Notes: generated from the sequence alone by a model not told the origin. A stretch of 64,000 nt of DNA from Magicicada septendecula (GCA_034769895.1 CM068367.1:125091927-125155926); one strand, 5' to 3'. Shown: positions 12,120 through 23,330, numbered from the stretch's first letter. Program-made: numbers and translations.

Positions 12120-13426
12120 TTCAACAAGTCATCAACATAGACTGTGGTATATGGAATAGTATCTGGACCCAACACCTGGTCCATACATCTTACGAATACA
12201 ACTACTGAGTTTACCAGTCCAAACGGTAGTCTCTTGAACTGGTAGTTCCTTCCTTCGAAAATAAAGGCGACGTACTTTCGACTATCTGGGTGTAACTCCA
12301 CCTGCCAATACCCACAAACAGTATCCCAGGTGCTGATAAACTGTATGCCATTAAATTTTTTCAATATCTCCTCAATCTCTCCGGGAGATGTTCTGTCATT
12401 AACTATGATCTTATTGATCTCTCTAGCATCCAAACAGAGTCGTACTTTGCCATCTTTCTTGGGAACGGCTATTAACGGACTTGTATATGGGGAACAGCTA
12501 TTCTCGATGATATCTTCTGCTATCATTTTGTCTAGTTCAGTCCTCACTGCTTCTTTTAATGCATAAGCAACGGGATATGATTTCTTATTAAAATTTACAG
12601 GCTCCTTGAATTGTAGTGTAAATTGATAATCTTTTACCTTGCCAGGTATATCAGAGAAAACATAGCGGTATTTATTATATATGGATATCAACTTTTCTAT
12701 TTGTTGTGTGGTTAAATTACATTCATTTTGTTCTGACCGAAATTGTCGGATCTCTTCTAATTTTTCCAACCATAAACTATCTTCTCTCCCAAAGTATTCC
12801 CTTTTTATATTCCATGAATCGTCTTGATTATTGTTGAACTTTCTTATACTATTGCATAAAGGTACATTTTTATTTTCTACTAATTTTGCTGTCCATTCTA
12901 TATTATCCATTTTTAACGACACTATGGCCTGTCTCATGTCAATTATTGCTGCGTATTTTCTCAAAATATCACAGCCTATTAGTAGATTAAATGGTAGATT
13001 ACTAGCTATTAGAAAAATCATAGGTATAGCTACATTTCCGCTGGTTACTGTTAATGATACCTGTTTTCTTATTGACTTGTTTTGCCTTCCGGTGGCTCCG
13101 ATTAAAATTATATTCTGAATTGGTAAAGTTGGTAAGATGACCTTACTATATTTTTGAATTTTGATGTATTCATTATTATCAATTAATGACACGTTTGCGC
13201 CCGTATCTATCATGAATCTTGCGTCTAGTCCATTCACTTGGGCGATAATATAAGCGATCTCATTATTCGAACTATTGTGTGTGATCGTGTCTTCATTCAG
13301 TAGTTCTTCTCTCACATTTTTTAAGAAGTGATTGTGCACTATCGTCATTGTATCGTCAGTCATTTTGTCTCGTCCTAGTAAGTACCCAAATTGTCGGTTC
13401 AGTGATGGGACCTGATGGATTTTCAC
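12116..13426 (-). CDS. pol: pol 5' part: aspartic protease and reverse transcriptase
   Basis: A 436-codon open frame. The retropepsin active site DTGA is at residues 74-77 (FMIDTGANVSLI), with a following hydrophobic flap region. Reverse transcriptase occupies about residues 280-436, with conserved blocks SPLIAVPKKDGKVRLCLD and FKRLPFGLVNS and the catalytic YVDD at 430-433. A premature stop follows directly, caused by a 5-bp tandem duplication, so RT lacks its thumb in this frame. The frame starts by a 4-nt overlap with gag in the -1 phase, consistent with ribosomal frameshift expression in this family, though not proven here. Confidence 0.9.
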   Translation of the reverse strand: MKIHQVPSLNRQFGYLLGRDKMTDDTMTIVHNHFLKNVREELLNEDTITHNSSNNEIAYIIAQVNGLDARFMIDTGANVSLIDNNEYIKIQKYSKVILPTLPIQNIILIGATGRQNKSIRKQVSLTVTSGNVAIPMIFLIASNLPFNLLIGCDILRKYAAIIDMRQAIVSLKMDNIEWTAKLVENKNVPLCNSIRKFNNNQDDSWNIKREYFGREDSLWLEKLEEIRQFRSEQNECNLTTQQIEKLISIYNKYRYVFSDIPGKVKDYQFTLQFKEPVNFNKKSYPVAYALKEAVRTELDKMIAEDIIENSCSPYTSPLIAVPKKDGKVRLCLDAREINKIIVNDRTSPGEIEEILKKFNGIQFISTWDTVCGYWQVELHPDSRKYVAFIFEGRNYQFKRLPFGLVNSVVVFVRCMDQVLGPDTIPYTTVYVDDLLN

Positions 13427-14913
13427 TGCCGCGGTCCATTTAAATCAGGGCTGATCTCCTCAGTCCTGTTGTCTGATTGACCGGGTCTGTCTCTATTTTG
13501 CAACTCTTGTACCTCACTGGTGTTATTATCGAACGTCACTGAGTTTCGGTTATTCCTATTGTCGTCGCAGCTCCTACTTTGCCTATGTTCATCACGGTAG
13601 TGCTGGTTACTCTCCTCCTGAAAACTTCTCCCACGGTTCCCATTATAATTCGTTCGTCCCTGGTACGAACGCCTTCCTACATCTCTATCGTCAATGCTTA
13701 CATAATTCACATGCCTTCGATATGTTTGGTTTTGATTGTTATTATTGCCGTTATTATTCTGTCTGTATCGGTTATCATAGTTGTTGTTATAACCTCGGTT
13801 GTTCTGGTAATGGTGGTCTCTGTCATTGGCACGCTGGTATCCATTATTGTTATTATTTATAGGAGAGCTACGGTAATAGTGGTTGTTGTTATTGTTGTTA
13901 TTATTTGCCGCATTATTTCGTGGGTAGTTGTTATTGTTATTGTGGTTTTGGTAACCGTTGTTGTTGTAACTATTGTTCGGTCTTTGCCCGTTGTTTTCAT
14001 ATTGGGCGTCGCGGCGACCATTGTTTCTATTTATTTCGTCGTTCTTTCGTCTGTACTGGAGGAAGTTCTTCTCCTGTTCCATCTCCGCTAATAATGTCGA
14101 CATCTCCTCGTTGGTTTGGATACGTCCGTTTATTCGGCCTCTTGTAATTTCACCACCATAGTGGTAAGCTAATAGCCTCACTAAACATTCGGTAGGAATA
14201 GCAGGCTCTAAATGTCTGGCTATGTTTATTTTTCCAAGAAAATATGTGGTCGGAGTTTGCTTGCCGTGCAGGTCATATCGGCCCAATTCTATGTCACTTC
14301 TTATCATGTGTTGCGTGGCATCAGACCAATACTTAGCTTTGAATTGTTTTTTAAATTCTTGGAAGTTTTGTATACTCGGCCGCATCGCCGTCCACCAATT
14401 GTCATATACTTTTCGGAACATTTCATCCAGCATACTCCTAATCACAAACCATCTGTCTTCTCCGGTTTTGGCTATTTTCTCTTCTACTCGTTCTAAAAAT
14501 AGCATGGGGTTTCTTCTATAATTTTGGAAATCGATCACTTCTCGATTTTCCTCACATGTGGTATGGGCACCAGTACATTGTCTGTTTTTTAGGGAATTAA
14601 TTTCATCTCTATGGGCAGTTGTTTGGTCTTGTACTCGATTAAGACTAGTACTCATACCTTCTAATCTTTCTCCCATCACTGCTTGATTGGTTCGTACGTT
14701 TTCTATCCGTCCATTCGTTTCTTCCCGGACGCTCAGTATCTCTTGGTTCATCCGCTCACACTTTTCCTTGGTCTCGGATTCTACCCTTTTAATTTCAATC
14801 ACCGGTTCTTCCAGCTTCTTGTCCCATTCTTCCTGCAATTGTCGGTTATTAATTTCCATCTTGTTATACCACTCCTCCTTCAATGACTCTTTGTGTTCAT
14901 CCAATTTTTTCAT
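13423..14913 (-). CDS. gag: gag: capsid region and Asn-rich tail
   Basis: A 496-codon frame. It starts with a charged coiled-coil-like segment (residues ~1-95). A capsid-like helical region follows (about 130-290, with blocks such as NPMLFLERVEEK and FKKQFKAKYWS), then a long Asn/Arg/Gly/Tyr-rich tail (about 300-480). No CCHC zinc knuckle is visible. The Asn-rich, RG-containing tail probably replaces it as the nucleic-acid binder. It overlaps both neighbouring frames by 4 nt. Several long antisense ORFs here are shadows of the Asn-codon repeats. Confidence 0.8.
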   Translation of the reverse strand: MKKLDEHKESLKEEWYNKMEINNRQLQEEWDKKLEEPVIEIKRVESETKEKCERMNQEILSVREETNGRIENVRTNQAVMGERLEGMSTSLNRVQDQTTAHRDEINSLKNRQCTGAHTTCEENREVIDFQNYRRNPMLFLERVEEKIAKTGEDRWFVIRSMLDEMFRKVYDNWWTAMRPSIQNFQEFKKQFKAKYWSDATQHMIRSDIELGRYDLHGKQTPTTYFLGKINIARHLEPAIPTECLVRLLAYHYGGEITRGRINGRIQTNEEMSTLLAEMEQEKNFLQYRRKNDEINRNNGRRDAQYENNGQRPNNSYNNNGYQNHNNNNNYPRNNAANNNNNNNNHYYRSSPINNNNNGYQRANDRDHHYQNNRGYNNNYDNRYRQNNNGNNNNQNQTYRRHVNYVSIDDRDVGRRSYQGRTNYNGNRGRSFQEESNQHYRDEHRQSRSCDDNRNNRNSVTFDNNTSEVQELQNRDRPGQSDNRTEEISPDLNGPRQ

Positions 14914-15365
14914 GGTCTCTTGGTAATTTCCCTTCTCAATTCCTCCTTCGTCTGTTTATTATCTTCCTTCAATTTTTCTAAGTTCTTATTACTGTTCTCA
15001 CTTAATTCTTCCTTCAAATCTTCCATAGACTGTTTATTGTCCGTTTTTAATTCCTCTATGGACAGTTTATTGTCCGTTTTTAATTCCCCCATCTTTTCTT
15101 CCATTTTCTTATTACTCTCCTCCATTTTCTTACTACTCTCCTCCATTTTCGTACTGAAATCTTCATGACTCTGTTTTAAATATTCCATAATGCTCTTCAT
15201 GTCAACGCTCTCTGTAACTTTGTCCGGTTCTTGTCTATCTCCTTGGTCCTCTCTTATTATTGCTTCTACTTCCTCGACCGGTGTTCCTTCTTTGTCTTCC
15301 ATGTTTAATTCGTCTACTTTCTTAGTTTCAGCCGCTCGTTTCCGCGATGTTTCCCGCTTCTTCAT
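14910..15365 (-). CDS. gag: gag N-terminal coiled-coil segment
   Basis: 151 codons starting MKKRETSRKRAAETKK 57 bp inside the LTR boundary. The protein is highly charged, with tandem coiled-coil repeats (MEESNKKMEEKM, ELKTDNKLSIEELKTDNK). The stop overlaps the next ATG as ATGA, in the -1 phase. I read this either as the original gag N-terminus separated by an indel, or as a small upstream ORF. The coiled-coil style is shared with the 522-residue ORF at 32503-34071. Confidence 0.7.
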   Translation of the reverse strand: MKKRETSRKRAAETKKVDELNMEDKEGTPVEEVEAIIREDQGDRQEPDKVTESVDMKSIMEYLKQSHEDFSTKMEESSKKMEESNKKMEEKMGELKTDNKLSIEELKTDNKQSMEDLKEELSENSNKNLEKLKEDNKQTKEELRREITKRP

Positions 15366-15425
15366 TTTTGTTTATTTTTTGGTTTAATTATAAATTATAA
15401 TTTAATTTATATTAAATTAAACGCC

Positions 15426-15443
15426 TCACACGTTGGTTCGCCA
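15426..15443 (-). other. Primer-binding site, degenerate tRNA-Lys type
   Basis: Three bases inside the 5' LTR, the minus strand reads TGGCGAACCAACGTGTGA. This resembles the complement of the 3' end of insect tRNA-Lys (as in the exact copy at 42453) with a few changes. Its position and TGG start fit a minus-strand primer site. Confidence 0.65.
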
Positions 15444-15446
15444 ATT

Positions 15447-18400
15447 TGTAACGATATAACTTTATAAAAGTTCAGTTCGTTACTTCTTTAAAGCCTCACT
15501 TTGGATTCGTCAATTTATAACAAATTTTATAAATGTTGCGGGCACTTAAATTATATACGCCGCCCGTTGGAAACGTCAATTAGTAACAAATGTATATGTA
15601 TTAATTACCTTCAACCACACTGTTGTTGTTGTAATAATGTTACTGTTAATAATATATGTTGAACGGCGAATGATTTTGTAATCTGCCGCTCGCTCCCACT
15701 ATACGTACCATTTCGATGACGTCACCCACCGTTGCCAACCGTTGTGGTGTCCGCTGTGCTCTGTGAACTTATTTTTTAAATGGAACAGCAATAATAACGA
15801 CGCAAATATAACAACAAACATATATCTTTGTAGGAATCATTTATTCAATAAAGCATGGGTTAACTGTTTCTCGTTTCTTTTATAATAATCACAATCGTGG
15901 CAAAAATTATGTGTCTCCTTTACCAGTTGGTACTGTAGTTGTAATTCTTATTGCATTCAGACCAAAATAAAGCGTTTGTTATTATTTCTTATTAAAGATA
16001 GATCATCTCAGGGCGTATATGGTTCGGGGATTACAATTAAACAAAACGTTATTCTATAAATCAAAGTACAAATTTTACAGTTCAAGGATATCACAAAGTT
16101 TAGAGTGTAATGTGCACGCCTGCAGTTGAATCGTGGCTGCTAGTTATTATAGGTTATGTCCAGTTCATGTGTTTATTAATTATTATTGAAATCAAAGGTT
16201 CTTGTGGTGTTTAAAAAAGGTGTCAAATCTCAATTCGTGTTATTAGTGAGTGTTCTTAGTGTTGGTGTGATATGGTGTCTGTAATTTAGTTGCTTAATTT
16301 TTAAAAAGTCGTGTATGCAAAAGTTGGTGTTGATGCATAATATAATAAAATGTCAAAGTCACCAAATCCTCTTCTTTATATGGTTCTTGGTCGAAGATAG
16401 GGCCCACGTCTGCTTCTGTCCTCCTCCCTGGTTCTTGATTCTTCTATTTCCAATGCTAGGTGTTCCTCACTTGGTTGTAATAACTCGTATTATGTGTATC
16501 TATCGGTGTTAACATGTCAGGAACGTGTTTTCACAATTTATAGTTAATTATGTAAGACGTTTTGCAAACGCGTCTGTACGCTATGACCGTTGTTAAAGCA
16601 GTCTCATTTTATTTATCCGAAATTTCTGGTTGCTATGGGTAAACTTGGAATCTGGTTGGTTGATTCGGATATACATTGTCATGTAATTTCATTATTTCAA
16701 TGTCGAAATTTGTTCAAAACCTTTAAATTATTATAACTTTTCTGTACTGATTGGGAATTTAAAACTATTATCAACCTTATTTTGGTCTTTACATTTGACA
16801 CACATAGACACTAAACATGCCTACCTTTACTTAAGAAATACAGCTGTTACAATTTTGTTATTTGAATTTTTCATAGATAGCTTAAAACGAATTATTTTGT
16901 TTCTAGATTTGTAGTGTATACTATTAACTATCAATCTGTTCATCCTTCAATATTTGTTTCATAAAATTCCTAACAGTATTATTTAAAATTTACAAAAGTT
17001 GGTTTTTACCTGGCCTATGTACTGGTGTTATCTTCATCACCATGTTTATAAACATTTTACCTTAATGTCATTTTCCATGACTGATATCTTAGTAAACCTT
17101 TAACAGTTAAATTAACTTTTAACAACCATAAAAACTGTTTAACATATAACACTATCTTAACAAAACAAAAAGGATATACTATCCTATTAGTTTAATCTCA
17201 TGCCCACATGGCTATGATTCTACTGAACATTTGAACAAATAAACTGTTTTTTACTTAATCTATACAATTGTTTAACTCTTAACTTTATAACCTTAACATA
17301 ACTTTAACATAGCTTTAATATAACTTTAATATAGGCTTCATCACCACTCAACAGAATATAACTTACTCTTAGTGCTTATTTTAACAATTATAACTTTTGC
17401 ACCGTTCTATAACATTAATATTACCATCTCCTCTGCTTTCTTTATGCTATCATAACACTGCTTATAAACATTTACTATATAAACTTACTATTTAAACATT
17501 CATAACAATAACATCCTTAATAACATTAGAGGATTTTTATCCTGAATATAACTATACTATTAAGCTACTATCAATTCTTACTATAATAACAATATTTTGA
17601 TTACTCTTCATTTTTTACTACTGTTTTTTTACTACTACTTCATTTGTTTATTCCATTTTTTGGTACTTTTCACCCTTAAACATAGTCATATTCCTATAGG
17701 TTTAAGGAATTGGGAATATAAACAAATATTCTCTCAATTGTCATCTAGGTATATCCTTAATATTAGCACTTGACTGGTGATACTTGTTCAAAAAACACTT
17801 GGTTTATTATTTTATCACTGGTTAGTATTGCACTGTTTGGATTCTATTTGTCACACTTATAAATAATTAATCCATCTAGTTTTGACTGTTTGATTAATTA
17901 TTTGTTATCTTCTCATGTAAATATTATTTCCACTTTTGTCATGTGATCTTACATATAGTATTTTCTTAAAATTAATGTACATTAGTTTATTTATTAACTG
18001 TATTGTACTTCAGTATCATTTTAGAATGGTTTTGTTTTTATATTTATTCTTATTGGTTTTTATGGGTTTTTACATTTTATTGTCCACTCTCACCTTTATA
18101 GGCCTATGAGTTCTGATTTATAATTCTTGTGGTTTATCTCTATTTTGGGTTAAACTTGCACTTTGTACCTTTTCACTGTACTTTAGTGTCAATAGTGGTT
18201 ATTTCATAATATTTATTTCTTTTACTCATTTCACTTTGGTGTACCCACCCTTATTAAATTGTCACTTGGTAAATCACTTACTAACTACTATTATGCACTC
18301 TTGTTATAAAATGTTACTGTGAATAAATTATTATGTGTTGTTTTCTAGACAAACTTATGACCATTATTTATTACAATTAGTGGTATGGTTCATTGTATCT

Positions 18401-18827
18401 ATAATAAGGTTTGTTATATTTTCATTACATCATTCAAATCAATCACTTACTACTATTTCTCTTTACATAGTATTGTATGTTTGGGCCTATTATCCCTCAA
18501 TTTGTATTTTGATTACCTTGATATTATGACACATTGAATGGAACCATTTGTTTCCTTATAGCATTGATACATAATCCGTCAGTCTTTATAATACTTATTT
18601 TGTCCTTATTTAAAGTTCATGTCTTAATCGGGGTTGGATGTATTTTGCATCACTTTGCCTGAATCATTAATTTGGGTACGGTCAGTTGTATTACTAGTTA
18701 GTCTGAAATATTTATTCGTTCCTCTTCACTATCATCTTGAAAGATATACTTCTTCTTGTTTAGCTTCTTATCCATTGTCTTTAATAAATCGGGTAGGATA
18801 TTAAGTGGTTTCAAATGTAATGTTACA
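15447..18827 (-). repeat. 5' LTR (3381 bp) of the 16-kb gypsy element
   Basis: Begins TGTAAC and ends GTTACA on the plus strand, which are inverted termini. It is followed by target copy acat. On the coding strand a TATA-like GTATATAATT lies near 15550-15559, only about 105 bp from the LTR end. The transcribed R-U5 part would therefore be short and nearly all of the LTR would be U3. Confidence 0.92.
15550..15559 (-). promoter_or_regulatory. TATA-like box in gypsy 5' LTR
   Basis: The minus strand reads GTATATAATT, about 105 bp upstream of the LTR/PBS junction. This is inferred from position only. Confidence 0.4.
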
Positions 18828-20935
18828 ACATTGATGACCAGTAGTTGAAAGGAATACTTAAGATTAAGTGTGTAATGTAAAACAATACTAAAATACCACC
18901 ATTCAATTATAATAAGTAAAAATAAATCATGTTACTAAGGGCAGATCAAAGCATAGTGTCAAAATTAGTGTTGTGTTAACCATTAAGGGATCATAATATG
19001 ACCCAATAACAGAAATGAACTGTATGCAATGAAAACAAGTACTAGTAAAATCGAATTGTAAATAAAATAAATATAAGTTAGATTTTAATACAAAACATTA
19101 TAAGAGACCTAAGTATAACAGTGATCTTTATCAAACATGAACCGAATTATGGCTTGTGGGGTATCGAAATATCCGAAAAGACAATTGCAATCGATTGACA
19201 AGGTTAGATTAGAACGCCCAAGTACCATAAGGAAGTTAAATGAATTTAAAAATATTTGTATAAATTGTGATAAAATATTAAGCATCTTTTTCATACTCTC
19301 CACCCCAAAAATAGACGCTATCTTAGAAAGCGGATGGGGTGTCATCGTGCTTTCCACCAATCAAATTGGTTATAGCAAAGCTTGGCCCGAAACAGACGCC
19401 AACGCGGAGCATCATTATTGTATGATCGACTCAGGAGACAAAGCGAGAGTTACCGGCGACAGAAGAGGAGAGAGAATCTAACCTGTGCGGGCGTCGAATG
19501 TAATGTTTGGGTCGACATAACCCAAAAGTTTTAAAAGGTTATTAACCAATTAATAAATACAGTATCAGTGGAGTGACAGTGCGATTCGATTGCATAGTGT
19601 ACAATCCCAAAAATAAAAGAAAAAAAGGGAGTATAGTGACTTTAATAATTTTAAGAAAAGTATGAAATGAACCATCCTATTAACATGTGTAGCATAAGGC
19701 AGTCTAACTGAACATTGAAGAGGTACTCAAACCTCAATCAGTCAATGAATAAATTTACTAGTAATAAGAATCGATAAATGTTATTAGGTAACCCTAAGTT
19801 ATATTATGAAATATTAACAAACATTAGAAGGACATTGTGCCTTCCAGAATTTATAATTTTCAATTTTTATTTTAAACCAGTTAATGATTTAAGAGAGATA
19901 ATAATTTACCTTCTTAGGTGTTATCCAATATAGGCTATAAGATGATTATTTTTACACACGCAATGCACTCATAATTTTCGTAGATTAGAATTTTATTAAT
20001 TGTTAAGAGTTATTCTTTTCCTTAAGTTAATTGGCTCGATAAAGATACGCCAATCTAACCTAGATGTTGGCGCAAGCCGTCTTTTAAAGTTTTATATAAT
20101 TAATTAAGATTTTATATACTCATTGTAATCACTCTCCTACTAAGCAGTTTTAATAGTTGTGTTATCTTAGCGTTTAGTATCTTGCAGACTAAAAGAACTC
20201 ATGTTTATTAGTAATTATTTCAAAACAAAACACATCGTGGAGTATGACAGCCACGAAGTCAGCTTAACCACCCTGAGATTTAAAGAGATTTTTTCATGAA
20301 TGCAATCATTAATGTGAAGTTAAATATTATTGTTTTAATTGTTTGAAGGATGAAAGTCATGAGTAGTAACAAGGAATAAATTGTATTTCCACAAATTACC
20401 TAGAGTTCGAACCAGTTATTTCATTAGAGTAGACATTTTCAGGCTAAGTGGACGGTGAACTACAGTTGGCACCACTTATAGCGCCCATGAGAGCGAGAGG
20501 TTTAAATGCAATTCGTATTTAGACAATCCTCTCTACAACCACGCGAGATCCAGGACACTACAGCAAGTAAGTACTTCCATGATAACCTTGTTATGATTTC
20601 AAGGAGCATCTACTCAGCCGATTCGTCTCTACGAGTGAAGAATAAACATACCTCTAATTAACTGAGAACTACGACTACTCGTGAACCATTAAAAATATTA
20701 TCTTCAGACATGAATCTATTTAAATACACGACTTAATAATAATAAATTCACTTCGAACCAATATAAATAAATTTCTACTAAATAATAAATAATAAGAAGA
20801 AGCAATTATAATAATCGTTAACTTACAAAAATGGCGCTCCATCGCAGGGCTTTAACACAGTGACGAATTTTGGTCAACTTACAAAAATGGCACCGCAACT
20901 TGGGGCTTTAACGGGAGATTTCCTGTCAAGTTACA
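18828..20935 (+). repeat. Right part of the interrupted long solo LTR
   Basis: Continuation of the LTR that starts at 989. It ends CAAGTTACA at 20935 and is followed by atgg, matching atgg before 989. It contains PBS-like units at its end and a further TTGGCACC and AGCGCCCATGAG pair near 20464-20492. No protein is recognised; the 114-codon ORF at 19137-19481 has no domain I can identify. Confidence 0.65.
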
Positions 20936-20939
20936 ATGG
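20821..20939 (+). repeat. Tandem PBS-like / LTR-end units
   Basis: ACTTACAAAAATGGCGCTCC (20821) and ACTTACAAAAATGGCACCGC (near 20877) are tandem, 56 bp apart. Each is followed by a GGGCTTTAAC block. A third partial unit, AAGTTACAATGG, ends the LTR. The second unit reads TGGCACCGCAACTTGGGGCT, close to the tRNA-Lys complement. Confidence 0.6.
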
Positions 20940-21510
20940 TTAGGTATAATTGTAAATAATAACACTATAGAAAGTAAGCGTACATTGGAGTGGGTTCCCA
21001 CTCACTCTGTAGTTACTGTTGCTGTCTAAGAGAAAGCACAGTTGCTCGTGGATACATCCAGAGCCCGAGTATCCCCACCATGTGTAGGAATCTATACGTA
21101 TATGTATGAGACACTCATGCAGTCACAGTTTTGGCAACTGTGTGTGTGAGGGGAGGGGTCCCTGACATTCTGACAATTGAGGTATATTATACAACAGTGA
21201 CAATCCTCCCCTGCCAACAGTACCAAATACGTCAATTCTCTGTCAGCATCAGTAACTCTCTGAATGTGAAAATCATGAGTGTGCTACTGGGTAAGAGGAT
21301 TATAATTTATATTTTAACTTAATTTATGATACGCCACTTTCTTGTTTGTTGTTTTCTTTGATAGAGATTCCGTTTCACAGTTAAATTTTATTAATATACC
21401 TGAAGGCAGCTACCACGTGTTTGTGACTGAAACGTTATGATTACTATATTATATAATGATGGCAAGTGTCTGAAACAATGTACTTAATAGTGTAACTAAA
21501 TTTTGTAGTG
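20940..21510. other. Unassigned sequence
   Basis: The base composition is more balanced than its surroundings. A 63-codon ORF at 21131-21322 ends near a splice-donor-like GGTAAGAG, but I find no domain and no partner exon. Confidence 0.3.
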
Positions 21511-21813
21511 CAATGAAACCTTGCTAATTCAAACCAGTGTAATTAGAAATCTTCTTTAATTCGAAGAAATTACTTGTCCTCATCACTTTATATACAGATA
21601 CCCTGTCAATTTCCACTAGTATTCATTTTCTGAACAAAATTTTACTTAGAAAAGTAAAGGCCCTTGTAAGTACACTACTATAACATTATAACAAGTGTAC
21701 AATGCGGAAAAATTATGAACAACTGAAGAGAACGGCACACGCTAGGACAACGTGGAAAGTACAGTTGTTCAGTTGAAACCTGTCTTATGACAGTTCATAT
21801 TAACATGTTAAAT

Positions 21814-22318
21814 CAGTGGTTCCCAAAGTGGGGTCCGTGGACACTTTTAAGAAAAAAATAGAATAACCGTAATTTTCTGATTTTTTTATAGTAGAAACCT
21901 AAATCTAAAGTCTAGACTCTTAAAATAATTAGTAGAAGATTCGAGTATTTTTTTTGTTTCATACTAATTGTAACCGTAAAACTAATTTCAAACTCATGGC
22001 TTTAATAATGTATTAAAACCATGTCATGTAGGTGTGTTTGTCAGCCGAACTGCCTAGAGGGCCGCATCAACGCAGAACTGCTGGACCTGTTTTAGTACGC
22101 GTATAAGCACTGTATCTAAGCAAAACGTTTTTCCATGTAGCTGGTTTTATACCTAAGTAGGTGAATTTCGACGCGTGTGGCTGGAAAGATAGAGCCGAAA
22201 TTGGCAAAGTTAAGACAAGAGTCAGTGTCATATTTACTATTAATTTTATTTCAGACGGGGTCCGTAAAATTTTTAATTTTTTGTGAGGGTCTGCGCATGA
22301 AAAGTTTGGGAACCACTG
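21814..22318. mobile_element. hAT-type MITE (505 bp)
   Basis: The ends are CAGTGGTTCCCAAA and its exact complement (14 bp). The perfect 8-bp target duplication TGTTAAAT lies at 21806-21813 and 22319-22326. There is no coding sequence. The terminal motif and 8-bp duplication are typical of hAT (Charlie-like) nonautonomous elements. Confidence 0.93.
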
Positions 22319-22808
22319 TGTTAAATCATATGTTTTAATTAAAAATGTATGGTTAAAAATATTTAATAATTCGAATTTTTCATCTTATTTGATTATATTT
22401 TGTGTTGAGTATATACTACAATGCATGTTACATGGGAGGAACCAAGGGCACTCTGTTATCTTAACAACAGGTCTAATATACACAATTCTATGAAATGCTG
22501 TTGCATTTGTGTGTTTATTCTCAGATTCAGGATGTAATAAGTAGACCAGTGTGTGGTGCGGTACAATGATTTTAAAAGACCATTAATTGTGATTATGCAT
22601 TCACTGAACCTTACAGACTATATAAAATAATTATGATTTACATTAAACACGGTTTATTTTCCTGTCATTGTAGTGTACAACAATTTCAAGTCGTTTAAAA
22701 ATATCAGGAATTAAAAGTATACATCTTTAGCTTTTGTCAGTGCTTTCAATTTACTTAAAGAATAAGGAAATGCATTTTTTTAATAACTACAATGAATATG
22801 GAAAGAAA

Positions 22809-23330
22809 AGACAAGTCAGAGGGATATCAATTTCCAGATATTGAAAAGTGCTTGTTAACATGATTTAGAGAAATCCATATTGTAACATTCCAATTTAAGT
22901 GGTCAGTTAATTAGGGCAAAGACTGAAGAGTTTGAAAAAATGTTGGGAAATAAATCATTTAAAAAGCAAGTGCAGGCTGGCTGGAAAGCTTTATGGACTG
23001 GAATGAACTTGTGTGTGTGTGTGAGGGGTGATCATCTGTTGTTCAGCATGTTCAAAAATTAAAAGACTAACAAAAGATTATGCCATTAGACTTTTTAATG
23101 ATGAAGAGATGGGACTTCTTTCACATTTTCTCCTGACAGAAGGTGCACACTGCAGGTTGATCACATGCACTGGTGAGGAAAAAGGGGCGTAAGTAACAGT
23201 TTTAGTGGGTGGAAATATGGATAGGTTAGAAAAACAACCATAGCCAACAGTTACATGGAAACAGTTGCACAGTTACGTCGTTAAGTCCTGCTGATTTTAT
23301 GAACCAAATATTGCAATCAATCTTCTTGGC
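22809..23330 (+). pseudogene. Decayed Tigger (pogo-type) transposase fragment
   Basis: Translating across frames gives PDIEKCLLT then a stop and FREI, followed by AKTEEFEKMLGNKSFK and AGWLES. These match the CENP-B-type HTH region of Tigger transposases. Farther on, DEEMGLLSHFLLTEG and VTVLVGGNMDRLEKQP correspond to the start of the DDE domain. Several frameshifts and stops are present. A Tigger-like end (CAATGAAACCTTGCTAATTC) at 21511 may be its left terminus. If so, the hAT MITE at 21814 landed in it. The right end was not found. Confidence 0.6.

Larger units (their letters stand above)
15421..15592 (-). repeat. Tandem PBS-like units spanning the LTR end
   Basis: Three related units begin near 15423, 15493 and 15559. 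Each has a GCC-rich or GCCTCAC start, then a TTGG block, then CG(C/T)CAATT followed by TAAC. The first is the true PBS/LTR junction; the other two lie inside the LTR. Spacing is 70 and 66 bp. Confidence 0.65.
2639..18827 (-). mobile_element. Full-length Ty3/gypsy LTR retrotransposon with giant LTRs
   Basis: The element is 16,189 bp including a nested hAT insertion. It has LTRs at 2639-6063 and 15447-18827 that begin TGTAAC and end GTTACA, and a 4-bp duplication acat on both sides (2635-2638 and 18828-18831). The coding order on the minus strand is gag, protease, reverse transcriptase, RNase H, integrase, which is the Ty3/gypsy order. No envelope-like ORF was seen. The two LTRs differ by roughly a dozen substitutions by eye plus one 44-bp indel, so insertion was recent. 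The pol gene is broken by a 5-bp duplication and by the hAT. Confidence 0.93.

Noticed and set aside
13579-14091. Val/Ile-rich 170-codon ORF
   Set aside because: Antisense shadow of the Asn-codon repeats in gag.
19137-19481. 114-codon ORF
   Set aside because: Inside a long LTR, no recognisable domain; likely chance.
21131-21322. Candidate host exon with a following GGTAAG
   Set aside because: No domain, partner exon or conserved feature; cannot be supported.
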